Shown here piece after piece: positions 8,354-18,401 of a stretch of 64,000 bases of DNA. Source of the DNA: Acinetobacter sp. ANC 4862 (lineage in GTDB: Bacteria; Pseudomonadota; Gammaproteobacteria; Pseudomonadales; Moraxellaceae); contig NZ_SJXH01000003.1 of NCBI RefSeq assembly GCF_004336635.1, positions 62,001-126,000 of the forward strand. The letters are read 5' to 3'. The notes under the pieces are model-generated. The model saw only the letters and a list, made by a program, of their open reading frames with translations, made no database searches and had not been told where the DNA came from. Position 1 is the stretch's first letter. Each line of letters starts with the position of its first letter. Both the position numbers and the translations under genes were made by a program.

Positions 8354-9526
8354 ATGAATCTACAAAGCTTAAATTTCGGTTTGGATGAAACGCTAGTTGC
8401 CTTACAAGATTCAATCGCAGCATTCTGTGCAAAGGAGATTGCACCGATTGCTCAGCAAGTTGACCAAGACAATGAGTTCCCTGCTCACCTTTGGAAAAAA
8501 TTTGGTGATATGGGTCTGCTTGGCCTGACTGTAAGTGAAGAATACGGTGGTACTAACCTGGGTTATTTGGCCCATATTATTGCCATGCAAGAAATTTCCC
8601 GCGCATCAGCATCGATTGGCTTGTCCTACGGGGCACATTCTAACTTATGTGTAAACCAAATTAAGCGAAATGGTAGCGAAGAACAAAAACAAAAGTATTT
8701 ACCTAAACTGGTTTCCGGTGATTTTGTCGGTGCCCTGGCAATGTCGGAGCCTAATGCCGGTTCGGATGTGGTGAGCATGAAATTAAAAGCCGAAGACAAA
8801 GGCGATCATTACCTGCTCAATGGTTCAAAAATGTGGATTACCAATGGTGGCGACGCTGACGTATTGGTGGTGTATGCCAAAACTGATCTTCAAGCCGGCT
8901 CTAAAGGCATGACGGCTTTTCTGGTTGAAAAAGGCATGCCAGGTTTTAGCCATGGCACTCATCTGGATAAATTGGGGATGCGCGGTTCAAACACCTACCC
9001 GCTTTTCTTCGACAATGTTGAAGTGCCGAAAGAAAATGTGCTGGGTGGCGTGGGTAACGGCACCAAGGTTTTAATGAGTGGTTTGGACTATGAACGTGCA
9101 GTTTTAAGTGCAGGTCCACTGGGCATTATGGATGCCTGTCTAGACACGGTGATTCCTTATATTCATGACCGTAAACAGTTTGGTCAGGCACTGGGTGAAT
9201 TCCAGTTGATGCAAGGCAAAATTGCCGATATGTACTCCACCTGGCTGGCATGTAAAGCGCTGGTTTATGCCGTGGGTGCTGAATGTGACAAGGCTGAACA
9301 TAGCCGTAGCTTACGTAAAGATGCAGCAAGTGCCATTTTATATGCTGCTGAAAAAGCCACCTGGATGGCAGGTGAAACCATTCAAACCTTAGGTGGCAAT
9401 GGTTATATCAATGAATTTGCAGCGGGTCGTTTATGGCGCGATGCCAAACTTTATGAAATTGGTGCGGGAACTTCTGAAATCCGTCGCATGCTGATTGGTC
9501 GCGAACTGTTTAATGAAACAGCTTAA
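8354..9526 (+). CDS. liuA: Isovaleryl-CoA dehydrogenase
   Basis: FAD enzyme that oxidises isovaleryl-CoA to 3-methylcrotonyl-CoA in leucine breakdown. From the chosen start the protein has 390 aa, the usual length. It shows the acyl-CoA dehydrogenase features [12 protein letters not shown] (127-138) and MWITNGG (160-166), and the catalytic Glu247 sits in [14 protein letters not shown], where isovaleryl-CoA dehydrogenases carry their base. The C-terminal signature is [20 protein letters not shown]. In-frame ATG codons at 8309 and 8342 would add 15 or 4 residues. I prefer 8354 because it gives the conserved [13 protein letters not shown] start and AGGA lies 11 nt upstream. It is the first gene of liuABCDE. 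Confidence 0.95.
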   Translation: MNLQSLNFGLDETLVALQDSIAAFCAKEIAPIAQQVDQDNEFPAHLWKKFGDMGLLGLTVSEEYGGTNLGYLAHIIAMQEISRASASIGLSYGAHSNLCVNQIKRNGSEEQKQKYLPKLVSGDFVGALAMSEPNAGSDVVSMKLKAEDKGDHYLLNGSKMWITNGGDADVLVVYAKTDLQAGSKGMTAFLVEKGMPGFSHGTHLDKLGMRGSNTYPLFFDNVEVPKENVLGGVGNGTKVLMSGLDYERAVLSAGPLGIMDACLDTVIPYIHDRKQFGQALGEFQLMQGKIADMYSTWLACKALVYAVGAECDKAEHSRSLRKDAASAILYAAEKATWMAGETIQTLGGNGYINEFAAGRLWRDAKLYEIGAGTSEIRRMLIGRELFNETA

Positions 9527-9568
9527 ATCACGATTTATAAGCACACTGAATAACAAGGAAGTTCGAGA

Positions 9569-11170
9569 ATGAATATATTACAAAGCAAAATTAATATTCG
9601 AAGCGAAGATTTTAAAACCAACCAGGCTGCCATGCAGATTTTGGTTGATGATTTGAAACAAAAAGCGCAGCAGATTGCTTTAGGCGGCGGCGAAAAAGCC
9701 CGTGAAAAACATTTGGCTCGTGGCAAACTGTTACCGCGTGAACGGGTTGATCATCTGATTGATGCCGGAACTGCCTTTTTAGAAATTGGGCAATTGGCAG
9801 CTTATAACGTCTATCCCGATGATGTACCTGCTGCCGGTGTGATTGCCGGAATTGGTCAGGTGAATGGCGTGACCTGCATGATTGTGGCGAATGATGCCAC
9901 GGTAAAAGGTGGAACCTACTACCCGCTGACGGTGAAGAAACATTTACGTGCCCAAGAGATTGCAGAACAAAACCATTTACCGTGTATTTATCTGGTTGAT
10001 TCAGGTGGTGCTTATTTACCGATGCAGGATGAGGTGTTCCCGGATCGTGATCACTTCGGTCGTATTTTCTATAATCAAGCCCGTATGTCGAGCCAAGGCA
10101 TCGCGCAGATTGCGGTAGTGATGGGTAGCTGTACCGCAGGGGGTGCTTATGTGCCTGCCATGTCGGACGAAACCATTATCGTGCGTAATCAAGGCACGAT
10201 TTTCTTGGGTGGCCCGCCATTGGTGAAAGCCGCGACCGGTGAAGTGGTCAGTTCTGAGGACTTGGGTGGTGGTGATGTGCATACCCGTCTTTCTGGGGTT
10301 GCTGATCATCTGGCTGAAAATGATGAACATGCGATTGCGATTGCCCGCAATATTGTGGCGAACTTAAATAAAAAAACCAATAAAACCGCAGATGAAATTG
10401 AAGCACCATTATTTAATGCAGATGAGTTGTACGGCATTGTACCAAGTGATGCGCGTAAGCCTTTTGATGTGCGTGAAGTGATTGCCCGTATTGTCGATGG
10501 TTCACGTTTTGATGAATTTAAAGCCCGTTTTGGTACCACGCTGATCACAGGCTTCGCTGAACTTTTTGGCATGAAAGTCGGCATCATTGCCAATAACGGC
10601 ATTCTATTTTCAGAATCTGCACAAAAAGGTGCGCATTTCATTGAACTGTGCACCCAGCGCAATATTCCCCTACTCTTTATTCAGAACATTACCGGTTTTA
10701 TGGTCGGTCGCCAGTATGAAAATGAAGGCATTGCAAAAAATGGCGCCAAACTGGTGATGGCGGTTGCCAACGCCAATGTACCTAAACTGACTTTGGTGAT
10801 TGGTGGTTCATTTGGTGCCGGTAACTATGGCATGTGTGGTCGTGCCTATTCTCCACGTTTCCTGTGGACTTGGCCAAACTCACGTATTTCGGTGATGGGC
10901 GGTGAGCAAGCTTCAAGCGTATTGTCTACCTTAAAACGCGACCAGATTGAACAAAAAGGTGAAACTTGGTCAGCCGAACAGGAAGATCAATTTAAACAAC
11001 CGATTCGTGATCAATACGAGCGCCAAGGTCATCCTTATTATGCTTCAGCGCGTCTTTGGGATGATGGTGTGATTGATCCTGCGCAAACGCGTCAGGTCTT
11101 GGGCTTAAGTTTGGCAGCTGCTTTAAATGCACCAATTTTACCAACCAAATTTGGCGTATTCCGCATGTAA
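9569..11170 (+). CDS. liuB: Methylcrotonoyl-CoA carboxylase, carboxyltransferase (beta) subunit
   Basis: Carboxyltransferase half of the biotin enzyme that converts 3-methylcrotonyl-CoA to 3-methylglutaconyl-CoA. At 533 aa it is of normal length and soluble. Family stretches include [20 protein letters not shown] (55-74), [46 protein letters not shown] and, in the second crotonase-like half, [15 protein letters not shown] and [27 protein letters not shown] precedes the ATG at about 9 nt. The gene for the biotin-carrying alpha subunit lies two genes downstream, with liuC between, the usual liu order. Confidence 0.95.
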   Translation: MNILQSKINIRSEDFKTNQAAMQILVDDLKQKAQQIALGGGEKAREKHLARGKLLPRERVDHLIDAGTAFLEIGQLAAYNVYPDDVPAAGVIAGIGQVNGVTCMIVANDATVKGGTYYPLTVKKHLRAQEIAEQNHLPCIYLVDSGGAYLPMQDEVFPDRDHFGRIFYNQARMSSQGIAQIAVVMGSCTAGGAYVPAMSDETIIVRNQGTIFLGGPPLVKAATGEVVSSEDLGGGDVHTRLSGVADHLAENDEHAIAIARNIVANLNKKTNKTADEIEAPLFNADELYGIVPSDARKPFDVREVIARIVDGSRFDEFKARFGTTLITGFAELFGMKVGIIANNGILFSESAQKGAHFIELCTQRNIPLLFIQNITGFMVGRQYENEGIAKNGAKLVMAVANANVPKLTLVIGGSFGAGNYGMCGRAYSPRFLWTWPNSRISVMGGEQASSVLSTLKRDQIEQKGETWSAEQEDQFKQPIRDQYERQGHPYYASARLWDDGVIDPAQTRQVLGLSLAAALNAPILPTKFGVFRM

Positions 11171-11182
11171 GGGGTAAAAATA

Positions 11183-11983
11183 ATGAGCTATCAATTTTTA
11201 CAATTCGAACAACAGAATCAGGTCGCTACGGTGTGGATTAACCGCGCTGAATTGCACAATGCCTTTAACACCCAAGTGATTGAAGAACTGCACGCCTGCT
11301 TTCAGTCTTTAAATAACCGTGATGATGTACGTGTGGTGATTTTGGCGGGTCGAGGCAAGAGCTTCTCGGCCGGCGCCGACCTGAACTGGATGAAACAGGC
11401 GGGACAAGCTTCGCAAGTGGAAAATCAAGCTGATGCGCTGAAACTGGCGAAAATGTTGCAAAGTTTGGCGACTTTAAAACAGCCAACCATTGCCCGGGTA
11501 CACGGTATTGCCTTTGGCGGCGGTATGGGTCTGGCTTCAGCATGTGATATCTGTATTGCCAGTACAGATGCCAAGTTTGCCACCTCGGAAGTTCGTCTAG
11601 GTCTAGCACCTTCGACTATTAGCCCTTATGTGATTCGTGCCATTGGTGCCCGTCAGGCTTCGCGCTATTTCTTAACCGCAGAACGGATTACAGCTGAACA
11701 AGCCAAGACTATCGGTTTAGTGCATGAAGTCACTCCTGCGGATGAGTTAGATGACAAGATTGATGAAATTGTTCAAGCCTTGCTCTTGGGTGGGCCTGAA
11801 GCACAGACAGCATCCAAACAACTGATTCAACTGGTCGATCAACAGGTTCTAACTGAAGAATTACTGCTGCAAACAGCGCAACATATTGCTCACGTACGCC
11901 AGGGATCAGAGGCGAAAAATGGCTTGAGTGCTTTTTTAGATAAGCAAAGTCCTTCCTGGATTATCTCTACAGCACAACAATAA
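11183..11983 (+). CDS. liuC: Methylglutaconyl-CoA hydratase
   Basis: Crotonase-fold hydratase that turns 3-methylglutaconyl-CoA into HMG-CoA. The 266-aa length is typical. The oxyanion-hole regions are visible: AGRGKSFSAGADLNWM (about 54-69) and RVHGIAFGGGMGLASACDICIAS (about 103-125), followed by FATSEVRLGLAPSTISPYV. The ATG is 12 nt past the liuB stop with AGGGG as binding site. The assignment over other enoyl-CoA hydratases relies mainly on its place between the two methylcrotonoyl-CoA carboxylase subunits. Confidence 0.92.
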   Translation: MSYQFLQFEQQNQVATVWINRAELHNAFNTQVIEELHACFQSLNNRDDVRVVILAGRGKSFSAGADLNWMKQAGQASQVENQADALKLAKMLQSLATLKQPTIARVHGIAFGGGMGLASACDICIASTDAKFATSEVRLGLAPSTISPYVIRAIGARQASRYFLTAERITAEQAKTIGLVHEVTPADELDDKIDEIVQALLLGGPEAQTASKQLIQLVDQQVLTEELLLQTAQHIAHVRQGSEAKNGLSAFLDKQSPSWIISTAQQ

Positions 11984-11996
11984 TAAGGATCATACA

Positions 11997-13991
11997 ATGT
12001 TTGAAAAAATCTTAATTGCCAACCGTGGTGAAATCGCCTGCCGTGTGATTCGTAGCGCAAAAAAACTTGGAATCGCAACGGTGGCTGTCTATTCCGATGC
12101 CGATGCACAATCGCAACACGTCAAACTTGCCGATGAAGCAATCTATATTGGCGAATCACCGGCGGCACAAAGCTATTTACAGATTGATCGCATTATTCAG
12201 GCAGCTGTAAAAACTGGTGCACAAGCCATTCACCCGGGCTACGGTTTCTTGTCGGAAAATGACCAGTTTGCCGAAGCCTGCCAAGCCAATAACATCACTT
12301 TTATTGGTCCACCGGTAGCAGCCATTTTGGCCATGGGTTTAAAAGCGACGTCTAAAGCCTTGATGGAAAAAGCCGGTGTTCCGCTTACACCGGGTTATCA
12401 CGGCACCAATCAAGATGCCGATTTTTTAAAACAACAGGCCGATATGATTGGCTATCCGGTGCTAATTAAAGCCAGCGCTGGCGGTGGCGGTAAAGGCATG
12501 CGTCTGGTTGAACGCAGTGAAGATTTCTTAGGTTCACTGGCTTCTTGTAAAAGCGAAGCTAAATCCAGCTTCGGTAATGATGAAGTTCTGATTGAGCGTT
12601 ATGTGATTAATCCGCGTCATATTGAAGTACAGGTATTTGGCGACTCACACGGCAACTATGTGCATTTATTTGAACGGGATTGCTCGGTACAGCGCCGTCA
12701 TCAAAAAGTGCTTGAAGAAGCGCCTGCCCCATTGGTTTCACAAGATAAACTCGATGCCATGCGCCAGGCTGCTATTGATGCCGCGCGTGCGGTTGATTAT
12801 ATCGGTGCCGGTACGGTCGAGTTTATTGTGGAGCAAGACGGCACCGCGTATTTCATGGAAATGAACACCCGTCTACAAGTTGAACATCCAGTCACTGAAA
12901 TGATCACCGGCGTTGATCTGGTGGAATGGCAATTGCGTGTTGCCTTTGGCGAGCCATTACCGAAACAGCAAGATCAGTTGAAAATTCATGGTCATGCCAT
13001 CGAAGCCCGCGTCTATGCAGAAGAACCTGAAAAAGGCTTTATTCCTGCGATTGGGCAAATCAGCTATTTACACTACCCTGAACAGAACCAGCATGTCCGG
13101 GTTGATAGCGGTATTGTTCAAGGCGATGAAATCAGCAGCTATTACGATCCGATGATTGCCAAACTGATTGTCTGGGGCGAAAATCGTGAAGCCGCTTTAT
13201 TGCAAATGCATCATGCTTTAGGACAGTTCCATGTCGATGGTTTGGGTAACAATATTGCCTTCCTGGACCGCATCATTCGCTGTGACTCTTTTAAAAATGC
13301 CAAACTGGATACCAACCTGATTCAGCGTGAAGATGAATTTTTGTTTAAAAATATTCAATCACTGCAACCTGAGCTGGTTGTGGCGACGGCATTGACCGAA
13401 TTATTGTTGCGTTTTAGCAAAAATAAACCAGCCAGCAATCCGGTTTGGCAAAGTGAAACACTATGGCGCGTGAATATCAGCCCAAGCTATGCCATTAAGT
13501 TGAAACTCGATGAAGCGCTTGTTCAAGTCAATTTAAGCGCTGAAAAAGAAGGTTTTGTGGCTGAATATCTAGGTGAAAAATTCCATATTTCTGGACAGCT
13601 TTTAAATAGCAATACTGCACATTTCAACATTAATGGCAAACAAGACAAAATTGCGTTTAGTCAAAATGCACACGGCCTGACCATTTTCAAAAATGGTCAA
13701 AGCCATAAGTTTAGTTATCTGAATCAGAAATTCAGTTCTGAGGATGCACAAAGTACTGAAGGCAATTTAAAAGCACCGATGCCAGGCGTGATTACTCAAG
13801 TTCTGGTTGCCGCCAATGATCAGGTGAAAAAAGATGATGTGCTGATGACCCTTGAAGCCATGAAAATGGAATATTCAATTCGTGCACCGCATGACGGCAT
13901 TGTCGCAGCTTCCTATTTCCAAGCCGGTGACCAGGTCAAAGCCGGTGATGAACTTGTGGAATTTCAGGTACTGGTGGAGGAAGTCGCATGA
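11997..13991 (+). CDS. liuD: Methylcrotonoyl-CoA carboxylase, biotin (alpha) subunit
   Basis: Biotin carboxylase plus biotin carrier protein in one chain of 664 aa. The N-terminal biotin carboxylase domain begins FEKILIANRGEIACRVIRSA and has the ATP-grasp glycine loop KASAGGGGKGMRLV and the catalytic FMEMNTRLQVEHPVTE. A variable middle region (about 450-580) links to the C-terminal biotinyl domain with EAMKMEY, where Lys623 should carry biotin. AAGGA lies before the ATG. Its stop overlaps the start of liuE by 4 nt (ATGA), which points to translational coupling. Confidence 0.95.
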   Translation: MFEKILIANRGEIACRVIRSAKKLGIATVAVYSDADAQSQHVKLADEAIYIGESPAAQSYLQIDRIIQAAVKTGAQAIHPGYGFLSENDQFAEACQANNITFIGPPVAAILAMGLKATSKALMEKAGVPLTPGYHGTNQDADFLKQQADMIGYPVLIKASAGGGGKGMRLVERSEDFLGSLASCKSEAKSSFGNDEVLIERYVINPRHIEVQVFGDSHGNYVHLFERDCSVQRRHQKVLEEAPAPLVSQDKLDAMRQAAIDAARAVDYIGAGTVEFIVEQDGTAYFMEMNTRLQVEHPVTEMITGVDLVEWQLRVAFGEPLPKQQDQLKIHGHAIEARVYAEEPEKGFIPAIGQISYLHYPEQNQHVRVDSGIVQGDEISSYYDPMIAKLIVWGENREAALLQMHHALGQFHVDGLGNNIAFLDRIIRCDSFKNAKLDTNLIQREDEFLFKNIQSLQPELVVATALTELLLRFSKNKPASNPVWQSETLWRVNISPSYAIKLKLDEALVQVNLSAEKEGFVAEYLGEKFHISGQLLNSNTAHFNINGKQDKIAFSQNAHGLTIFKNGQSHKFSYLNQKFSSEDAQSTEGNLKAPMPGVITQVLVAANDQVKKDDVLMTLEAMKMEYSIRAPHDGIVAASYFQAGDQVKAGDELVEFQVLVEEVA

Positions 13992-14890
13992 CTGATTTCG
14001 TCAAAATTGTAGAGGTCGGGCCACGCGATGGTCTGCAAAATGAAAAAACACCCCTCACCCTGGATGATCGAAAAAACCTGATTCTGGATTTAATGAAAAC
14101 CGGTTTGCAGGCGATTGAAATCGGTTCCTGTGTTTCGGCAAAGTGGGTGCCGCAAATGGCAGACAGTGATGCACTGTTTGCCCAATTGCCGCAAGATCCC
14201 AATATTCAATTCAGCTTGCTGACACCGAATTTGAAAGGTTTTGAGTCTGCATTGACTGTGGGATGTAAAGAGGTTGCGGTGTTTACCGCAGCTTCTGAAA
14301 GTTTTACCCGTAAGAACATCAACTGTTCCATTGATGAAAGCTTTGAAAAGTTTGCCGATGTGATGGCAGCAGCCAAAGCCAATGATATCAAGGTTCGCGG
14401 TTATGTTTCCTGTATGGTCGATTGCCCTTATGAAGGTGCGATTGATCCGCAGCAAGTCGCCAAAGTCAGTAAACGCTTACTGGATATGGGCTGTTATGAA
14501 GTGTCCTTAGGAGAAACTATTGGCACTGCTACCCCGAATCGGGTTAAAAAAGTGTGGGAAGCTTGCCTTGCCGAATTAGACAGCCAGGTTTTAGCCGGTC
14601 ATTTTCATAATACTTACGGCATGGCGATTGCCAATATCTATCAATCGCTTAATCAAGGCATTCGGATATTTGATTCTTCGATTGCCGGTTTAGGTGGCTG
14701 CCCCTATGCCAAAGGTGCTTCGGGCAATGTAGCAACGGAAGACTTGTACTATTTATTGTCCAAGATGGGTTTTGAAACCGGTATCAACTTGGATGCCTTA
14801 ATGCAGGCCAGCCGTAACATCAGTCAGGTATTAAACCGTAATAATCCATCGAACTATGCCAATGCCTATTGGCAAACAAAGTGTGCTTAA
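13988..14890 (+). CDS. liuE: Hydroxymethylglutaryl-CoA lyase
   Basis: Cleaves HMG-CoA to acetyl-CoA and acetoacetate, the last step of leucine breakdown. The 300-aa TIM-barrel protein opens with VKIVEVGPRDGLQNE, the conserved metal-binding start of the HMGL-like family. It contains the family signature GLGGCPYAKGASGNVATED around its catalytic Cys, and the metal-site HFHNTYG. It overlaps liuD by 4 nt. The acetoacetate produced can be activated by the CoA transferase encoded just downstream. Confidence 0.95.
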   Translation: MTDFVKIVEVGPRDGLQNEKTPLTLDDRKNLILDLMKTGLQAIEIGSCVSAKWVPQMADSDALFAQLPQDPNIQFSLLTPNLKGFESALTVGCKEVAVFTAASESFTRKNINCSIDESFEKFADVMAAAKANDIKVRGYVSCMVDCPYEGAIDPQQVAKVSKRLLDMGCYEVSLGETIGTATPNRVKKVWEACLAELDSQVLAGHFHNTYGMAIANIYQSLNQGIRIFDSSIAGLGGCPYAKGASGNVATEDLYYLLSKMGFETGINLDALMQASRNISQVLNRNNPSNYANAYWQTKCA

Positions 14891-14897
14891 AACAAAA

Positions 14898-14976
14898 CTG
14901 CATGATTTTCTCATGTTTAAAAAGTCATGCAGGAAATTTATAAAAAGTTGCAATTCGGTCATACCCAGGACTGACC
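14898..14976. repeat. Two inverted repeats between liuE and scoA
   Basis: CTGCATGA (14898-14905) pairs with TCATGCAG (14925-14932). GGTCA (14957-14961) pairs with TGACC (14972-14976). Neither is followed by a T-run. They may shape the intercistronic RNA or affect its stability. Confidence 0.45.
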
Positions 14977-14997
14977 AGGAATAAAAAGAGGGATCAA

Positions 14998-15705
14998 ATG
15001 CCAAATAAAGTTTATGAAAATGCACAGGCTGCATTACAAGATATTGTTCAGGATGGTCAAACCCTGGCGGTCGGTGGCTTCGGTTTATGTGGTATCCCGG
15101 AAGCGTTAATTGCGGCACTCAAAGACACAGGTGCCAAACAACTGACCTGTATTTCCAACAATGCCGGCGTCGATGGTTTCGGTTTGGGTCTTTTACTGGA
15201 AACCAAACAAATTAAAAAAATGATTTCATCTTATGTCGGTGAAAACAAAGAATTTGAACGTCAATATCTAAGCGGCGAACTGGAAGTCGAACTGACTCCG
15301 CAAGGTACACTGGCTGAAAAACTTCGTGCTGGCGGTGCAGGTATTCCTGCCTTTTTTACCCAAACCGGTGTCGGCACTTTAATCGCCGAAGGTAAAGAAG
15401 TTCGTGAATTTGAGGGCAAGGAATATATTCTGGAAAATTCCTTAACTGCCGATATTGCCTTGGTCAAAGCCTATAAAGCCGATAAAGCCGGAAATCTGAT
15501 TTTCCGTAAAACCGCACAAAACTTTAATCCGGTCTGTGCCATGGCTGGCAAAATCAGCATTGCTGAAGTCGAAGAAATTGTCGAAATTGGCGATTTGGAT
15601 CCTGATGAAATTCATCTTCCTGGCATTTATATCAACCGGATTATTTTAAATAATAATCCTGAAAAGCGCATCGAACAAATGACATTAAAAGCGGAGGCGG
15701 TATAA
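14998..15705 (+). CDS. scoA: 3-oxoacid CoA-transferase subunit A
   Basis: Alpha subunit of the succinyl-CoA:acetoacetate CoA-transferase, which moves CoA from succinyl-CoA to acetoacetate. The 235-aa protein carries the family stretches [16 protein letters not shown] (near residue 25), [14 protein letters not shown] and [37 protein letters not shown] precedes the ATG. It is 107 nt after liuE and directly abuts scoB. Its position suggests that acetoacetate from leucine is its main substrate. A paralogous pair for 3-oxoadipate (catI-catJ) lies at 28813-30162. Confidence 0.93.
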   Translation: MPNKVYENAQAALQDIVQDGQTLAVGGFGLCGIPEALIAALKDTGAKQLTCISNNAGVDGFGLGLLLETKQIKKMISSYVGENKEFERQYLSGELEVELTPQGTLAEKLRAGGAGIPAFFTQTGVGTLIAEGKEVREFEGKEYILENSLTADIALVKAYKADKAGNLIFRKTAQNFNPVCAMAGKISIAEVEEIVEIGDLDPDEIHLPGIYINRIILNNNPEKRIEQMTLKAEAV

Positions 15706-16335
15706 ATGGCTTGGACTCGTAATGAAATGGCACAGCGTGCCGCTTTGGAACTGGAAGATGGGTTCTATGTCAATTTAGGCATTGGCTTGCCGACGCTGGT
15801 TGCAAACTATATTCCTGAAAATATGGATGTCTGGTTACAGTCAGAAAATGGCTTGCTCGGGATTGGTGAATTCCCAACTCAGGAAACGGTCGATGCAGAC
15901 TTGATTAATGCCGGCAAGCAAACCGTCACTGCCCGTAAAGGCGCGGCTTTTTTCTCCAGTGCTGACTCTTTTGCCATGATTCGTGGCGGCCATGTCAACA
16001 TTGCCATTTTAGGCGCCATGGAAGTTTCCCAAACCGGCGATTTGGCCAACTGGATGATCCCGGGCAAAAAAGTCAAAGGCATGGGCGGTGCTATGGATCT
16101 GGTTGCAGGCGTACAAAAAGTGGTGGTCTTGATGGAACACTGTGCTAAAGATGGCACGCCAAAAATTGTACAGCAATGTGCCCTGCCTCTGACCGGTAAA
16201 GGCGTAGTACACCGGATTATTAGCGACTTGGGTGTACTCGATATCACCGCCGACGGGGTCAAACTGGTGGAACTGGCGAAAGACGTCAGCTTTGAAGATA
16301 TTCAAAAAGTCACTGGGGTCAAACTGCTTCAATAA
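15706..16335 (+). CDS. scoB: 3-oxoacid CoA-transferase subunit B
   Basis: Beta subunit partner of ScoA. The 209-aa protein contains [19 protein letters not shown] and the active-site segment [10 protein letters not shown], with Glu47 as the residue that forms the covalent CoA ester in this family. Its ATG follows the scoA stop codon without any gap, and its ribosome binding site (GGAGG) lies inside the scoA end, so the two subunits should be made in equal amounts. It appears to be the last gene of the liu-sco transcript. Confidence 0.93.
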   Translation: MAWTRNEMAQRAALELEDGFYVNLGIGLPTLVANYIPENMDVWLQSENGLLGIGEFPTQETVDADLINAGKQTVTARKGAAFFSSADSFAMIRGGHVNIAILGAMEVSQTGDLANWMIPGKKVKGMGGAMDLVAGVQKVVVLMEHCAKDGTPKIVQQCALPLTGKGVVHRIISDLGVLDITADGVKLVELAKDVSFEDIQKVTGVKLLQ

Positions 16336-16368
16336 TGCTGTCTTGATGTGATCTTCTATTCTCCTTCT

Positions 16369-16398
16369 CCCCTTAAAGCTGACTAAAGTTTTAAGGGG
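16369..16398. terminator. Hairpin after scoB
   Basis: A 9-bp perfect stem (CCCCTTAAA with TTTAAGGGG) begins 34 nt past the scoB stop codon. There is no clear T-run, so it may be a stability hairpin rather than an efficient terminator. Confidence 0.45.
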
Positions 16399-16471
16399 AA
16401 ATCATTTTGGTAGGAATACCGGTCGAACGCTTAGCTATATTCCAGCTACTTTTTAACAATAAAATATAGAA

Positions 16472-16500
16472 TTAAGGGCATGTAACTATGCCCTTTTTTA
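16472..16500 (+). terminator. Rho-independent terminator downstream of the liu-sco genes
   Basis: AAGGGCAT (16474-16481) and ATGCCCTT (16488-16495) form an 8-bp stem with a 6-nt loop, followed by a T-run. It is the likely end of the liu-sco transcript. Confidence 0.8.
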
Positions 16501-16632
16501 TGCTGAGTTTCATGCGATATCGCTTTAATAAATATCCCGCTGATAACGTCCTTCAAGTTTCAGTTGTGCTAATTGTTCAGTACCTAGAAAGCCTTAATAA
16601 GGCTTGCTCAACTTCTTGCACCATGCTTTTAA

Positions 16633-16881
16633 ACTGCCACATTAAAACGCTTTAACATTACAAAATTTGATTTACCTAAAGAAAGTACTTACCGTATCCG
16701 CACTCAAGATGTGCTGGGTAATAGTGGTAAATATGCCTTGGTTGATGGTCGCTGGTTACACATCCGTCCGGTTCGTGCCCTTATACAAGCGCCTGCAGCT
16801 AAACCTGCTGAAACAGCAAGCATTCAAAAACCGGCCACTGAAAACTTTACTTATGGTTTAACGATTGAAGTCACAGAATAA
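16633..16881 (+). pseudogene. Remnant of a periplasmic (possibly DUF4198-type) protein gene
   Basis: A frame open from 16633 to the stop at 16881 reads TATLKRFNITKFDLPKESTY, then IRTQDVLGNSGKYALVDGRW and LHIRPV, then a Pro/Ala-rich linker, ending ENFTYGLTIEVTE. It has no start codon, signal peptide or ribosome binding site at its beginning, so it looks like the C-terminal remains of a gene. The first part reminds me of DUF4198 periplasmic proteins. The section that normally follows in them seems missing, which suggests an internal deletion too. The family call is tentative. Confidence 0.45.
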
Positions 16882-16910
16882 TGTTGATGAATAGATAAAA
16901 AATGATTCAT

Positions 16911-16950
16911 ATAAAAAAGCCTCCATTTGAAAATAGAGGCTTTTTATTTT
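16911..16950. terminator. Bidirectional terminator after the porin gene
   Basis: AAAAAAGCCTC (16913-16923) pairs with GAGGCTTTTT (16936-16945) across a 12-nt loop. T-runs follow in both directions. It closes the minus-strand porin gene 15 nt beyond its stop codon. Confidence 0.85.
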
Positions 16951-16964
16951 AGAAAGATTAAATA

Positions 16965-18293
16965 TTAAAAATTATAAATCGCTACCATATTAATTCGATT
17001 GTCTTCACCCGTTTTACTGCCATTAGGTGTAGCAGCACCAAAAGCTTCACGTTCACCATAAACATATTCAAGACCAAAACTTAAAGGCTTGGTTGGGCTA
17101 TAAAAAACATTGGCCCAAGCTTGCCATAAGTCTTTATTGGCTTTCGTCTTATCCGTTGCAGTTAGAGCATCAATATAGTTTTGATTTTCATCAAAAGTCA
17201 TATAACCATATCCCAAAGTACCACGTAGTTTTTCATTAAACTGTTGGGTCAAACCGACAGTAATCGAATCAAACTCACTTTGAGCAGCAATACGGCTATT
17301 TGCTGTAATTGCCCCATTATTATTCAGATTAGTAACCGCTACACCACTGTTGGTAAAGGAAACAAAACTGCTATCGCCTTTGACATGGTAATAATCGGCT
17401 TTTAAGGTTGTTCCCGGCACCACATCATACTTGGCACCTACGCCTACGCCCCATGCCATTTCTTCATCAGAATTAACCCGTTTTTCATGCCCCATGGCAC
17501 GTGCACTGATGTTGAAATTATCAGCAAACTGATGGTTTAATCGTGCCGTTAATGCAGGAAAACGCTGTGTGCTTAACTTATCTTTCGGATCTTCAGCCGC
17601 TAATACCAAATTGGTTTGTGGACTAAATTTGCTGGTATAACGCACTTGTGGGGTTCGTTTCACAGCACCACCAACAAAAGCCAAGGCATCAATGGTTTCT
17701 GGCATGTAGTCAGGTACTGCAAAGTTTGACCAGGTTTGCCCCATCAGCCAGTTACCATAATTCACATAGGCATGACGGATACGCAAATTATCAAGGTTGG
17801 CTCCACCCAGGAAGTCGACTTCAATTTTACCCTTCACCTCTTGCTCAGCAGCCTGAGTTTTAAAATCCAGACCTAAACGCGTCGCAGATAAAGTCGATCT
17901 GAAACGATCGCTATTCCCAGCAGCACCTTCTAGTGGCACGCTATTGATCTGGTTATATGGCATATCCACACCACCACCTTCAGCCTGATAGGATGCATCT
18001 GCACGGACATTACCATACAGATTAAACTCGGCACCTTTGGCAGTTTTCAGTACAGGAGTTGCTGTAGCCACAGGCGCTGGGCGTTGAACCGCTGCAATAG
18101 CAGTTGCAGTCTGTGCTGTCTGTACTTTTTGCTGTTCAACCAGATTACGTAAAGCTTGAACTTCCTGTCTGAGTTGTTCAATTTCTTTTTGCTGTTGGGT
18201 TTGGGCTTGGGCCGCTACGCTGACTCCACCTAGACTTAGGGCAATCATGCTCATCATGAGCGTACGTTTCATTGTCGGTTGCGTGGTGTTCAT
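16965..18293 (-). CDS. DcaP-like outer membrane porin
   Basis: Probable trimeric outer-membrane channel for organic acids. From the chosen ATG the protein has 442 aa with a signal peptide ending VAAQAQ. A short coiled coil rich in Gln, Glu and Leu follows (QQQKEIEQLRQEVQALRNLV), then an Ala/Pro-rich linker, then a beta-barrel that ends in NMVAIYNF with a terminal Phe. This N-terminal coiled coil plus barrel is the DcaP layout. It lies downstream of benK on the same strand, the position occupied by the porin gene benP in the Acinetobacter baylyi ben cluster. It therefore probably lets benzoate or related acids cross the outer membrane. An upstream in-frame start at 18332 lacks a binding site. 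Confidence 0.85.
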   Translation of the reverse strand: MNTTQPTMKRTLMMSMIALSLGGVSVAAQAQTQQQKEIEQLRQEVQALRNLVEQQKVQTAQTATAIAAVQRPAPVATATPVLKTAKGAEFNLYGNVRADASYQAEGGGVDMPYNQINSVPLEGAAGNSDRFRSTLSATRLGLDFKTQAAEQEVKGKIEVDFLGGANLDNLRIRHAYVNYGNWLMGQTWSNFAVPDYMPETIDALAFVGGAVKRTPQVRYTSKFSPQTNLVLAAEDPKDKLSTQRFPALTARLNHQFADNFNISARAMGHEKRVNSDEEMAWGVGVGAKYDVVPGTTLKADYYHVKGDSSFVSFTNSGVAVTNLNNNGAITANSRIAAQSEFDSITVGLTQQFNEKLRGTLGYGYMTFDENQNYIDALTATDKTKANKDLWQAWANVFYSPTKPLSFGLEYVYGEREAFGAATPNGSKTGEDNRINMVAIYNF

Positions 18294-18401
18294 CCTAAAC
18301 TCACTTGTTGTTGTTCGATCAAATATTAGCAATAGATTTTCACTACTACGATGGCAATCTATTTCACTTAGACTATGGTCTTTATTGAAAATGATAAGAG
18401 A

